Positions 1-12,800 of a stretch of 64,000 bases of DNA are shown here, in pieces. A program made the position numbers and the translations under genes. Each line of letters starts with the position of its first letter. Within the stretch, counting starts at the first letter, position 1. This stretch comes from Beroe forskalii (Eukaryota; Ctenophora; Nuda; Beroida; Beroidae): positions 1,302,001 through 1,366,000 of the forward strand of contig WFMF01000002.1 in NCBI GenBank assembly GCA_011033025.1, given 5' to 3'. Under the pieces are notes generated by a model that saw nothing but the letters and a program-made list of their open reading frames with translations, searched no databases and was not told the DNA's origin.

Positions 1-500
1 CGAACGATTTGTTTAATTTTCGTTGACTTCATTTATCTTTGGTTACATGCCGACAATAATTAGCGGTATTCCATGATGATCAGTCTTTATTTTACCCGTG
101 GTACTGTGTAATTTCCCAGCTCTTTTATTTAGCTTTAACTTCGCAATATGGCATCATTATTTTCAGCGTTAGACTTCTGCTTATACTCTGAATATTGATG
201 AATAACGGATTATCTTAACATTTCCTCAGATGTTTGACCACATAATTAATTCTCATGACGCTTTTCATTTTTGGATCTCTACAAAACCTTACTGCTGATG
301 CTAAATTATATTTCAATTATTTAGCTAATGCCACCTACCAATTAACCAGCATTTTACTTTTTCATAACCTCTACGCCTAATTGTTCATTTCTTTGCAGTT
401 TTTAGGTTTTAGAACCTTTATACCACCATGATTTTGTGAGTCGATTCATATACGCCATTCCATAACCCTGCCTATTACCCTTCTTATTCCTACTCTCTTT
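1..500. other. unassigned AT-rich sequence
   Basis: No convincing open frame, splice-site pair or repeat was seen. Frames in both directions are broken by frequent stops. Confidence 0.5.
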
Positions 501-504
501 CCTG

Positions 505-1165
505 AGTCCCTGAACCCTAAGCTTCTTATCCCACTCACTCCTTTTACCCTGGTTCCTGAACCCTCAGCTTCTAATCCCACTCACTCCTTTTACCCTGGTT
601 CCTGAACCCTCAGCTTCTTATCCCACTCACTCCTTTTACCCTGGTTCCTGAACCCTCAGCTTCTTATCCCTTTTTTACCCTGGTTCCTGAACCCTCAGCT
701 TCTTATCCCACTCACTCCTTTTACCCTGGCTCCTGAACCCTCAGCTTCTTATCCCACTCATTCCTTTTACCCTGGTTCCTGAACCCTCAGCTTCTTATCC
801 CACCCACTCCTTTTACCCAGGCTCCTGAACCCTCAGCTTCTTATCGCACTCACTCCTTTTACCCTGGTTCCTGAACCCTCAGCTTCTTATCCCACTTACT
901 CCTTTTACCCTGGTTCCTGAACTCTCAGCTTCTTATCCCACTCACTCCTTTTACCCTGGTTCCTGAACCCTCAGCTTCTTATCCCACTCACTCCCTTTAC
1001 CCTGGTTCCTGAACCCTCAGCTTCTTATCCCACTCACTCCTTTTACCCTGATCCCTGAACCCTCAGCTTCTTATCCCACTCACTCCTTTTACCCTGGTTC
1101 CTGAACCCTCAGCTTCTTATCCCACTCACTCCTTTTACCCTGGTTCCTGAACCCTCAGCTTTCAT
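505..1165. repeat. minisatellite, ~46-47 bp unit, about 14 copies
   Basis: Head-to-tail copies share the cores CCTGAACCCTCAGCTTCTTA and CACTCACTCCTTTTACCCTG. Copies are nearly identical with scattered single-base changes. One unit near 669 has lost about 12 bp. No long open frame runs through it. Confidence 0.95.
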
Positions 1166-1821
1166 TCCACACACTCTTTCTCATGATGCAGAATATTGAC
1201 TTTATGACGCCATTATATCGTTCTTCAGAATAATATGGAATTCATGACGTCATAATCATGAATTAGAATGATGAATTGATGACGTTGACTTTACTGTTCA
1301 ACAATCGCGGCATCCTAAGATTATAGTAGACCTATTGATTATTTGCATAAATTGGAGTGTATATTCGGCTATGTTTGTGACCTTTAGTCCTCCACCGCCG
1401 TTTCGAGACGGTCTTTTGATTTTCAGTCTCCCAAAATCCATGTGTTGAGTGGCAAGAGCTCTTTTAATCTGCAACGTCTCTTATTCCGTTTTAAGTTTGG
1501 GTGATAGAGCTCCGTTGTGTCGTACTGTTCGATCGTTAGAGAGTTAGAGTTTGGGGTGACAAAAATGTATATATTTCCTGTCCCGGGATATTAATTTTGT
1601 GGTAAATTCACTGACAGCGACTAAAATACGAGCGAGCTGCGTTCGTGTGATAATGTTTCGTAAGATTCTTAATGAAAGTTGAACTCAAGTTAATTTTAAC
1701 TTGGAAGATTTGCTGGAAAACTGTAAGTATTCAGAAGATTAACGTTCTGATTCATCAGAGTAGTTGCAATATATACCCCCCATTTCTAGGGGGACGGTGA
1801 CATTTTTCACATTTTCCGGAC
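1166..1821. other. unassigned sequence
   Basis: No gene or repeat was recognised between the first minisatellite and the start of the duplicated segment at 1822. Confidence 0.4.
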
Positions 1822-4800
1822 ATATGGTGACATCCATGTCAAGCGTGAGACCTGGTAAAGCTTGATGTGTGCGAAAAATGGCAGGTTCATCGTCATCAAC
1901 TAACTACGTTGCACTATGATAATGACGACATCAACTTACTACGTTCGCTATGATAATGAAGACATCTTGACGGCTTAACCGCCTATTTCTCGTGTAAGCA
2001 AATTAGTACGAGAGTTATAAGGTAGTGTGCGTCTTGACTCTCAGGCTTCCGTAGAATTAGAAAATTTAATTAAAAATCACGGATTTAAGCAAACTATCAC
2101 AAAGGAAAAAGTTGTCCACAAAACCACCGAACACAGTTAGAATTTAGAATTGATATAAATTTTGGGGTTGGGAATAGGGATTTTTTCAACATTACCAATG
2201 TTAGCTTATGGTGATGGCATCACGATAAATTTTATGGGGAGGAAAATATTAGGATTTTCCCTAAAATCGCCAAATTTCCACATGAATATTTCTCGTAAGG
2301 TAAAAGGATTTGTCTCGCTCAGCCATCAGAACATAGCTATGCAATCGCAGAAGGCGAGACTACATGACCTCCGCATAGCATTCTTTCAGGGTAACGTAAA
2401 TTAATAACCAGGAAATAAGGTATTAACTTGTTAAGTCAAACATCATTGGCAAGAAATGCCGGAAATCACGAACTTTTTGATTCCACAGATAATTTTGAAC
2501 GCTGCAATGAAACATCAAAACGTTCACACTGGAAGAAATCCGTTAAGTTTGCACAAGTAATGTTCCTAAGCATGCTCGCAGCACGTACGGGAAAATAAAC
2601 GGAAATGTCGTAATTGTGCACGGAAATTCAGGATGGGTCAAAATCACGAAAATAAAATACAGCAGAATGATTATGTGACATTTTATGCACATAATCATCG
2701 CCATATAATATATCATAAATCAAGAGGAATATACACATTGCCATAATCGTACAAGAAGGTGCAGAGCGGATCCTATACGGAACCCAAATGTTCCGTGAGG
2801 CCGTACAACCACATACGGGGTTTCCACGGTCTACTGCATCAGCCAGGGGAAACAGTTAATTCTCTCCACAGATTCTCTCCACTCATCCATGGAAAAATAA
2901 GTTGGCTTTAAACTACTGTCACGTAGGAAATATTTCCTTGTGATTTAAAAGTCATTATTGAAATTATATTGATCTCAATATGACACAGAACTACTACTCC
3001 CCTTCCCTTCAGTAGATCGCGCAGTTTCTGTCTTTTTCAATTTCACTGTTTTTAGAAGCAAAATCCTGTGGTGGTTAGTGGTCACGGATGTGACTGTAAG
3101 AAATATGGAAAGTTAAAACGCAACCGGCGAAGAAACGGAAATAGCAGCAAACAAAGAAACAAAATAACCACAACAAAAATAAAAATAAAAATATTAAAAT
3201 GACGTAGATTACATCATCTGAAGATCTTGTGGGTAATATTCGCTGAGATAACAGTCGCAAAAGTGAAAAGGGCCGGGGTGTCGCAATATGGGACAAGGAC
3301 TCACGGAAGCTTTGCAATCGGTATTACATTTACAATCCACAATATCAAGACACTATAGTCCGGCAACAATTAATGCAATTCTTGGCATAATCATTAGTAT
3401 TATTGGACGTTTAATAGTAAACTGGCCGGAAATTGAAGCTGCGGACTAACTGGGGAATATGAAGGAAAGAGAAAAATCAACAATTTCAGGAAATAATCGT
3501 GACTACACACTAACTGCTGAAGTGAGGAGACAGTAAAGAGTATAACTATGCACGTGACAACATCTAAATGCTTCACAAACTTCCGGCTTTGGCCGACTGT
3601 AACTATTCGTAACATGGTGTCGCTATAGACTTAGGATAGCTATTAGAGTTATTTATTGGACAGCATCCATAAGTTGACAAATTTAATACACGCGAGGATT
3701 CAACTCGAGGATATAGCAAGTAACGTACGCTGAAACCTATAGTCAGGTGAGGGTGTACTATAACTATACCATCGTGAACTTCAAACTTATATAGGTTATC
3801 ACTGAGTTATTCATGCTGTTGTTTGGAAGCTGGCCAACTGCCAGGGTATTGGGGTAAACAACTGTAGGTTTCAAATTACTCCTGTACCATGTGTGTTAAT
3901 TCCACTTCAACTTATTAGGTTCATATTCAGGCCGCGTTCTCCGGCTGTAGAGCCTTTGTTTCAAATGCTTTAAGCTTATTAATAAGCATAATATCTAGTT
4001 AGTAAATAGGAAATATTCCACAAACTCAAAAAGATTAAAAGATCTCAAATTTTTTTGAAAAATCGAGAATTTTTACAACTTTTCAAATTTCTAAGTTCGG
4101 AATCTTAACATATCAACCAACACATTAGCCACGCGTGTGAGTTTCCACTGCAAATATGATTGCTTTGAGTAACTCTGCATACTGCCGTCGAACTTTAGAT
4201 CTCGTCAAATTCTGTTCACGAAATTTGAACAATGATTTCCCTATAAATAAACAGCACGGTGTCCATTTTGACGAAAATGATTTAGCACATGGTCAGGAAA
4301 GCACTTACAGCATTGTGCCTTGGCTATGGAATCATTTCATAATGCGATCATGTGCGCTGCAATCATGAAAATGACTCACTAAAATTCACGAGTTCTCTAT
4401 ACTAAAGTATCCCAAAATTGAAATTTTTCTGAGCTCTACGTTTGGTCACGTGACATACTTAAACTTCGAGCTTGAACTAGTGGACGCAACAGCAACTACT
4501 ATTATCAAAAGCTGCATCCCACTTATTCACGCGGTGCATTGACCAATGACTCAATGAGTAGGCAGGATTAACATGTGTGCTGATTATTCGCCAGTCCAGC
4601 CATTATAAAAAGGGGCGAGTGACAAATACTGCGTTACCCCTAAGTCGTTGGGCATGTCTATTGTCTCCTGAAAAAAGGCTAAATAGTATCCTGTCAAATC
4701 TTATCAAAATAAAAATCAAATCCGTCTCATACCTGTCCGTACCTTATAAAAATCTGACCAGAACAGCAGGGGCGTAGCAAGGGGGAAAGCGACACAGGCG

Positions 4801-5705
4801 GCTGCCTCCCCCTTTTTGTTATTTTGTTAATTTTGATAAAATGAGAGCTTTGAGTCAAGCAAAATAAAACATAACAAGGTTTTTGAATGAAACTCACAGA
4901 GTCACAGCCTCCTTTTAGAAATCTGGCTACGCCCCTGCAAAACAGGACAGTGACCAGCTGTCCATTTGTCCAAAGCTTATCCCGAACCTGTTCATAGATC
5001 TTCAATTAGAATGGACTGGGTACCGCTTGTCGGATGGTAGGTCCGAGCCCAACATGGAGATTGGAGTGAGCATAGAACAGTGAGATGTTAATTAATCACG
5101 TTGTTCAATCTTGATTAAATCTGACTTAAATTTAGTGACAATATTTGCCCAAAATTATCGGATGGTTTCTGATAAGTTTGAGAATTATTGTCGATTACTA
5201 GCTGCTCTAATGTTCTGTAACCTATAGTAATCGATTGATTAGGTAGACCATTGATATGAATAAGAGTAGAAATGGCAAAGCTGCTTATAATTTAAGGTAG
5301 CTTCAATGCGAAGTGGCATCGAAGTACGAAGGAATATTGATATGAATAACGACGACTGAGAATTTGTAGTGAATTTATCGAATCAAAGCCCTTTCTTGAA
5401 TTAGAAAATAACATATTCACAATCGAATTCGAAGATAATGTAATAGGGAACTAAAAAAGAATTTGACGAATCTACTTCATTAAAAACAAGCACCCAGAAC
5501 GCAAATTCTACTGTTCCATCGCTGATCTCGGTCTCACCAGCCCTTTTAACACGACCAATCATAAAACTGTAAATAAAACTATAAATTTAGATGTTGTAGG
5601 GGTGGCTAGATTTAACCAAGACATAATATTCTTATATTGAGAGATAAAACTGCACGATGAGTGATCATGTCACGAAAAATATCAATACTGGGAAATAAAT
5701 ATTAG
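1822..5705 (+). repeat. long direct repeat A, copy 1
   Basis: From ATATGGTGACATCCATGTC onward, this ~3.9-kb segment matches a second copy beginning at 30882 in the same orientation. The copies are mostly collinear with small indels. In the second copy the segment is split by later insertions at 31512-34595, about 37150-40433 and 40659-47183, then resumes to about 47680. Copy 1 therefore supplies the empty sites for those insertions. I see no coding region in it; the open frames present are short and not conserved between copies. It is either an old low-copy transposon or a segmental duplication. Confidence 0.85.
4767..4937. mobile_element. hAT-type MITE
   Basis: The 171-bp element starts CAGGGGCGTAGC and ends GCTACGCCCCTG, a terminal inverted repeat typical of hAT elements. 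It is flanked by an 8-bp target duplication with one mismatch, CAGAACAG (4759-4766) and CAAAACAG (4938-4945). There is no transposase frame, so it is non-autonomous. The same insertion with the same flanks is present in the second copy of segment A, so it predates that duplication. Confidence 0.9.
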
Positions 5706-7245
5706 GTATACACCACCAAAACCGTTGGACGGTTGGTCTAGTAACCCCCCGCTGGTTTGGATGTGATCAGCCCATTTTGTCTCTTTTCAGGTTCCGTTGT
5801 CACATCCAAACCCGCGGGGGGTTACTAGACCAACCGTCCAACGGTTTTGGTGGTGATATCTTGACAGATGTATGTAGTTTGAACCCATGTTACTTGCCCA
5901 AAGGCAGTTTGGACCCATGTAACTTGCCCTCACGTAGTCCGAACCCACGTTATAAGCCCACACGCAAGTCTAACCCACGTAACTCACCCTGACGAAGTCC
6001 AAAACTACGTTATTCTAACTTGAATTTACTAGAATTGATATATTTCTTAATTTCTACAAATCATCCATGTGAACTCACGTGCTGAAATATAGCAAACAGA
6101 TCTAATTTCACATGCATCAGTCGTATTTGAACTCATTTCAACGTCACCAAGTCGAAAATCCCGTGTAAATATCAATTTCTTCAAATCCCCTAATTTCTAC
6201 AAAACGCCCGTGTGTACTCACGTGCTGAAATATAGCAACCAGATCTAATTTCACCTGCATTAGTCGTATTTAAACTCATTTCAACGTAATCACGTCGAAA
6301 ATCCCGTGTAAATATCAATTTCTTCAAAATCCCTAATTTCTACAAAACGTCCGCGTGAACTCACGTGCTTCACTATTCCATCGTATATTTCCATCCCTAG
6401 TCACTGCGAGACATGGAGAAACCGTTATCAGTTCACCACCGTATCACAGAATAGGACTACAGTACAATTTTTCGTCATAAACGCAATTTCAACCATTTTG
6501 CATCTCAATTTTTAGAGGCTTCACATGACGACATTTCTCGACCGATCACCTTGAAACTATTTTATAGCTAAATCTCGAGGTCTAAAAGCAAAATATCGAC
6601 GTAAAACATTACCCGATGAAAACTCTCTGAGTTAGAGATGTTCAAAGTAGTGCAAAATAGCGTTTTATCGCAAAATACGTTATTTTAGTGGTTTTATGCG
6701 ATTTTGATGACGTCATCACAGCACCAAAATAGGCTCAAACCAATTTCCCATATAGCCTATTAAGCAATTCCGCCTTAGTAGAACATACTTTGACCGGTCT
6801 CATCTCAAGATACTTGGTACATCTCACTCGTTTCAGTTTTGACCTATAATTTGGAAATCGATTTTTCACCGTACCTTAGAAAATCGCGTATATCTCGATG
6901 AAAAATCGAGATAGCCCGATGATCCGTATGATTTTCTGAAAGCTCTTTAAATTTCCAACTAACGATTTTTCAAAATTTTTGAGCTATCTCCATTCCTTCT
7001 TGGTGAAAAATGCGCACAAAGATGACCTAAAAAAAGAAATAAAATTTCGCTAAGTTGATGACGTCATAGTGACGTGAAAATGACGTCACCAGAACTTCTC
7101 TTATAGCCTATAACATTTTCCCATCTTAGATCAACAAAACCTGACCTCGATCATGTCTGTACCATTTCCCGTTCTTGACATCTCGGCTTTCCAAATTTGC
7201 TCCCAATTATCATGATATATATTATATATTATATATTATTATATA
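5706..7245 (+). repeat. repeat B, copy 1 (~1.54 kb, starts with hairpin)
   Basis: The repeat opens with a near-perfect hairpin at 5706-5856. The left arm begins ACCACCAAAACCGTTGGACG and the right arm is its complement, with arms of about 56 bp. It continues with blocks containing ATTTCACGTGCAT and several TGACGTCA sites (6708-6715 and around 7058-7090), and ends in an AT-rich microsatellite. Copies occur at 7246, 40659, 43680 and 45168. No coding potential was seen. Confidence 0.9.
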
Positions 7246-8782
7246 CCACCAAAACCGTTGGACGGTTGGTCTAGTAACCCCCCGCTGGTTTGGATGTGAT
7301 CAGCCCATTTTGTCTCTTTTCAGGTTCCGTTGTCACATCCAAACCCGCGGGGGTTACTAGACCAACCGTCCAACGGTTTTGGTGGTGATATCTTGACAGA
7401 TGTATGTAGTTTGAACCCATGTTACTTGCCCAAAGGCAGTTTGGACCCACGTAACTTGCCCTCACGTAGTCCGAACCCACGTTACTAGCCCACACGCAAG
7501 TCTAATCCGCAACTTACCCAGACGAAGTCCCAAACTACGTTATTCTAACTTGGAATTACTAGAATTGATATATTTCTTAATTTCTACAAATCGTCCACGT
7601 GAACTCACGTGCTAAAATATAGCAACCAGATCTAATTTCACGTGCATAAGTCGTATTTGAACTCATTTCAACATAATCAAGTCGAAAATCTCGTGTAAAT
7701 ATCAATTTCTTCGAATCCCCTTATTTCTACAAAAGGTCCGCGTGAACTCACGTGCTGAAATGTAGCAACCAGATCTAATTTCACGTGCATTAGTCATATT
7801 TAAACTCATTTCAACGTGATCATGTCGAAAATCCCGTGTAAATATCAATTTCTTCAAATCCCCTAATTTCTACAAAACGTCCGCGTGAACTCACGTGCTT
7901 CACTAGTCCATCGTATATTTCCCATCCCTATTCACTGCGAGACATGGAGAAACCATTATCAGTTCACCATCGTATCACAGAATAGGACCACAGTACAAAT
8001 GTTGTCATAAACATAATTTCAATCAATTTGCAGTTCAATTTTTAGAAGCCTCGCAGGACAACAATCTACGACCGATCGCCCTGAAACTCGTTTTATAGCT
8101 AAATCTCAAGGTCTAAAAGCAGCAGATCAAAGTAAAACATAATCCGATGAAAACTCTTTGAGTTAGAGATGTCCAAAGTAGCGCAAAATAGCGTTCTATC
8201 GCAAAATACGCTATTTTAGTGGTTTTACGCGATTTTGATGACGTCATCACAGCACCCAAATAGGCTCAAACCAACTTCCCATATAGCCTATCACACAATT
8301 CCGCCTTAGTACAACATACTTTGACCGGTCTCATCTCAAGATAAGTCGCAGTTCTTGACATCTCACTCGTTTAAGTTTTGTCCTATAATTTGGAAATCGA
8401 TTTTTCACCGTACCTTAGAAAATCGCGTATATCTCGATGAAAACTCGAGATAGCCCAATGATCCATATGATTTTCTGAAAGCTCTTTAAATTTGCTAAAA
8501 ATCATTCTGAAAAATCAGAGAGCTATCTCCTTTCCTTCTTGGTGAAAAATGCGCTCGAAAATAGCCTATTTTCGCTAAAATAGAAATTAATTTCGCTAAG
8601 TTGATGACGTCATAGTGACGTGAAAATGACGTCACCAGAACTTCTCTTACAGCCTATAACATTTTCCCATCTTAGATCAACAAAACCTGACCTCGATCAT
8701 GGCTCTACCATATCCCGTTCTTGAGATCTCATCGTTTTAAATTTGCTCCCAATTATCATGATATATATTATTATATCTTATA
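7246..8782 (+). repeat. repeat B, copy 2, in tandem with copy 1
   Basis: It is the same unit as 5706-7245, joined head to tail at the AT microsatellite, with the hairpin at about 7246-7390. It ends in ATTATCATGATATATATTAT just before the GC-hairpin repeats E. Confidence 0.9.
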
Positions 8783-8919
8783 TCACCCTGTGACACTCAA
8801 ATCTCTAACTTATACCCCTGGCCAGTCTTTATCACCCTGTGACACTCAAATCTCTAACTTATACCCCTGGCCAGTTTTCTTTTTACCGCGGGGGGTTACC
8901 GCCCTGGCCAGGGCGGGAA
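8783..8919 (+). mobile_element. repeat E: one partial and one full short Helitron-like unit
   Basis: The full unit is 8832-8919 (88 bp). It starts TCACCCTGTGACACTC and ends with the GC-rich palindrome CCGCCCTGGCCAGGGCGG followed by GAA and then T. A 5' TC and a hairpin just inside the 3' end are Helitron-like, although the 3' end is not the classic CTRR. A truncated unit precedes it (8783-8830). The 3' end coincides with the outer edge of the palindrome arm. Other copies lie at 46706-47183 and, inverted, at 47862-48165. Confidence 0.7.
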
Positions 8920-8969
8920 TCATGTAGGATTTGAAATTCATTTCCGTCTTTCAGTCTGTTGTTCTGTAA

Positions 8970-9165
8970 CCGCTGTAGTTGACCTTCAGCGCTGTAGTTC
9001 ACATTCAGTTCACATTCAGCGCTGTATAGTTCACATTCAGTTCACATTCAGCGCTATATTTCACATTCCGTGCTGTAGTTCACATTCAGTTCACATTCCG
9101 TGCTGTAGTTCACATTCAGTTCACATTCAGCGCTGTAGTCCACATTCTGCGCTGTAGTCCTCATT
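8970..9165. repeat. minisatellite, ~19-20 bp unit (left arm)
   Basis: Copies of CAGCGCTGTAGTTCACATT and variants. It is the short counterpart of the much longer array at 24850-25735 in the other arm. Confidence 0.9.
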
Positions 9166-9862
9166 CAGCACGTGCTCCGTGGAGCTCGCTGAATAAGGGA
9201 GGGTGGTTGTACAATGTACATAATATTATGCTGTATAATTGAGCTACATTATTTGGATTTGGCCCAATAACACTATAACACGCTGTTCCTTCAAAACAAA
9301 CTTTAATTCCTATCATTTTCTTTGTATATTGCATATGTTCATAATAAAGCATTACAATTTCTACACTCACACAGCTGCCGTTTACATATTATTTTATTAT
9401 CATGTTCACGTTGATTTTTATATGTTTTTGTCTCCCCAAGTGTCATATCTAGTCTATCAGAGTAGGATCAGGACACTTTTGACTTTCGAGCTTGGTCGTC
9501 AAAAGTATTTGCGCCTCAGCACATTCTCAAAATCTTGTACGTTGTTTTATTACTCTCTATTCCTCTGTTTGAGCATGGTTTAAGACTGTTCTTCTAGATT
9601 TAAAAGAGGAACTTATTTTAGTTTAAATCAGTGACTGCAGTAGAAGAGAAAACACAAAACCAGCCTACACCCACCAACAGATATGCATTCAAAAGGGAAC
9701 ATGACCTACGGCAATATGAGGTTAGTTAGTTGTCTAACCAAAGCTACTGATGAACTTTAAAATCCAATACTACTCCATCAAATAAACCACTTTTGACCAA
9801 AATACCAACACTAAGCACCAAGGTGGTTCATTCAAGACCTGGTAATGATTATTTGCACCGTG

Positions 9863-12800
9863 ATGCTCCAGTATTTCAGCAATTTACCGGTTACAGCGTA
9901 CCTTGCAACCACTTCAGAACCAGCACGACCCTTTCTCTACTCTAACCTCGAACTCACCCTCTTTCAGGTAAGGGTGGCATTGTAATTGGTTAGAAATAAC
10001 ATTTATTATTATTGTTTCCATTTGCCCCCTGATAATGAACAGCCGGTCGGGCGAATGTCGCTATGAGCTTTATATGAGTGCGGAACTTGTCCTAAAAACC
10101 CCCAAAAATACTCCAAAAAAACAATAAATGAATTCTTTATTTGAAAACATCTTATTAACCCACGACTGCCTCCCTTCAGACTGGGCTAGGGATCCTGGCA
10201 GCTAGTGGTGCTATCGGGAACCTGCTCATAGTGTTCGTAGTCCTGACATTCAGGAGGTGGCGAGTACCAACTAACATCATCCTGTGCAACGTGGCTATAG
10301 CAGATCTCTTCATTTGTTGTTGGACTCTCCCAGTACACATTGTATGCATCAAGAGCGAATGGTATGTGTCCCGCGAGGGAATTTAGCTTGATTTAGTTTG
10401 ATTTTAACAATCTAAAAAGCTACAAGTAAGACAATAAACATAAGATGATTTTGGCTGTTGCTATCATATCGGATATCTAATTAGAAAACGCTATTACTTC
10501 TCATCCCATTAAACCACCGAAGTCCGAAACTTCAAAATCTGAATACTCTAACTTATGCAGGTGGCCGATGCCCATCTGGCTGTGCTCTCTCAGCGGGTTC
10601 CTGGACAATGCTTCGTATGCCTGCTCGGCCTGGTCCCTAACATTTGGTTAGTCTCTGCACATGTGTGCATGATGTATCATACCTACGAAACTGTAAAGAA
10701 AATCTGTTTGGAATGGTTTCTTAACAAGCGATTCGGATTTCGGTTCATGTAAAATCAGTAAAGCTCGAGGATGGTAGCATTCACGGTTTCTGTAAACAAG
10801 TTCATAAAACAAATTCCAGGGTCAGTCGAGAGGTTCTACGTTGTTGTCTCTCGAGGGAGGAACAGACAGAAGATATCATCCTCCATCTCCATAGTGATCT
10901 GTGGGATCATCTGGATCTGCAGCACTATTCTAGCAGTCCTACCTGTTCTAGGTACTTAATTCAAGCTGTTCTAGGTACTATTCTAGCTTTTTTAGGTACT
11001 CTTCTAGCTGTCCTCCCTGTTTAGGTACCATTCATCTGCTTTTTCCATGCTCTAGGTTAAATTCTAGCTGTTTTACCTGTTCTAGGTACTATTGTATCCG
11101 TTCAAGAGACTATTCAAGCTGCTTCAGCTCCTAGAACTGTAGAGTAGTCATTTAACGCTTCTCCCAGGTTGGAATAGGTACGTCTACAGTCCGATCACAT
11201 CCACCTGTGCGTTTGACGGGAGTCAGACCGGAGTACACGAGTACTACTTCGTGCTTTTCCTTTTCATTGTCCTCACGGGTAAGTAAAAGAATGACAGCGT
11301 CTCAGTTTGAGGCTTACGCAAATGCTCTCGCGCAGCTCGGACGTTGTCAATAAAATTCATTGACTCACGAAAAAAAGCTTTCATTTGTCAACTTCATAAG
11401 TTAAGTTTAACACCGGTGCCAGTTATACTTCACACTTGTGTCAGCTATATTTCAAACTGGTGTCAGCATATTTCATAATGGTGTCAGCTATACTGCACAC
11501 TGGTGTCAGCAATAGTTCACACTGGTGTCAGCATACTTTACAATGGTGTCAGCATACTGCACACTGGTGTCAGCACACTTCATGCTGGTGTCAGCATACC
11601 CCACACTGGTGTCAGCAATACTCCACACTGGTGTCAGCTATACTGCACACTGGTTTCAGCATACTTCACACTGGTGTCAGCATACTTCATACTGGTGTCA
11701 GCATACTTCACACTGATGACAGCCTACTTCATATTAGTGTCAGCTATAGTTCAAACTGGTTTCAGCTATATTTCAAATTTCACAGTTTAAAGTGGTGTCA
11801 ACTCCACTTAACACGGGTGCCATACTTCACACTGGTGTCAGCAATACTCCACACTAGTGTCAGCATACTTCACACTGGTGTCAGCTGTACTGCATACTGA
11901 TGTCAGCACACTTCATACTGGTGTCAGCATACTTGACACTGGTGTCAGCCAAGGTTGTTAAATACGTATTTTTTGAAAAATACGGCAAAAAGTACAATAC
12001 GTATTTTTTGGCAGAAACTGCCGTATTTTTTCTCCTTCAATTTTGAAATTTGGCTTAAACTTCGAATAAACTGTGTTTTCATGTATTGGTCGCGCGCGCA
12101 CTCTAAATGTTTATGATACCATCGTTTTATTATATTTGAAGCGCATGCGCGTATTTTTCTCGTATTTAACAACCCCTATTCAGAATCCGTGTTGTAATTT
12201 CTAAGTCACGTATTTGGTATTGTGAGAAAAATACGCGTATTTTTCTTCAGAGGCCAATACGTCGTACTTTTTGGCGATTTTTTCACGTATTTAACATCCT
12301 GGGTGTCAGCTATACTGCATACTGGTGTCAGCATACTTCATACTGGTGTCAGCAATACTTCATACTGGTGTCAGCATACTTCATTATACTGGTGTCAGCA
12401 TACTTCATTATACTGGTGTCAGCTATACTTCACACTGGTGTCAGCACACTTCACACTGGTGTCAGCTATACTTCACACTGGTGTTAGGCGTCAGCATACT
12501 TCACACTGGTTTCAGCAATACTCCATACTGGTGACAGCAATTCAGAACACTTCACACTGATGAAATCATAGTTCACATTAGTGTCTGCTATATTCCAAAC
12601 TGGTGTCAGCTATACGTCACACTGGTGTCAGCTATATTTCGAATTTCACAGTTTCATGTGTTGTCAACTCCACTTAACACTGGTGCTTGTTTTTAATCAT
12701 CAACCCACGTTTTTATGCAGCCTTCCACTAGATTTAATTCCGATACTGTTTTTCAGCTCCCTTGGTGATCATCGTATTCAGCTATTCCTACGTTTTCATC

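Noticed and set aside
1822-5705. Protein-coding gene in segment A
   Set aside because: Frames are 60-90 codons, differ between the two copies through indels, and show no motif.
11436-11900. 154-residue frame in the GPCR intron, and similar ones at 20739-21385
   Set aside because: The frames run through the ~21-bp intronic satellite and are open in several frames at once.
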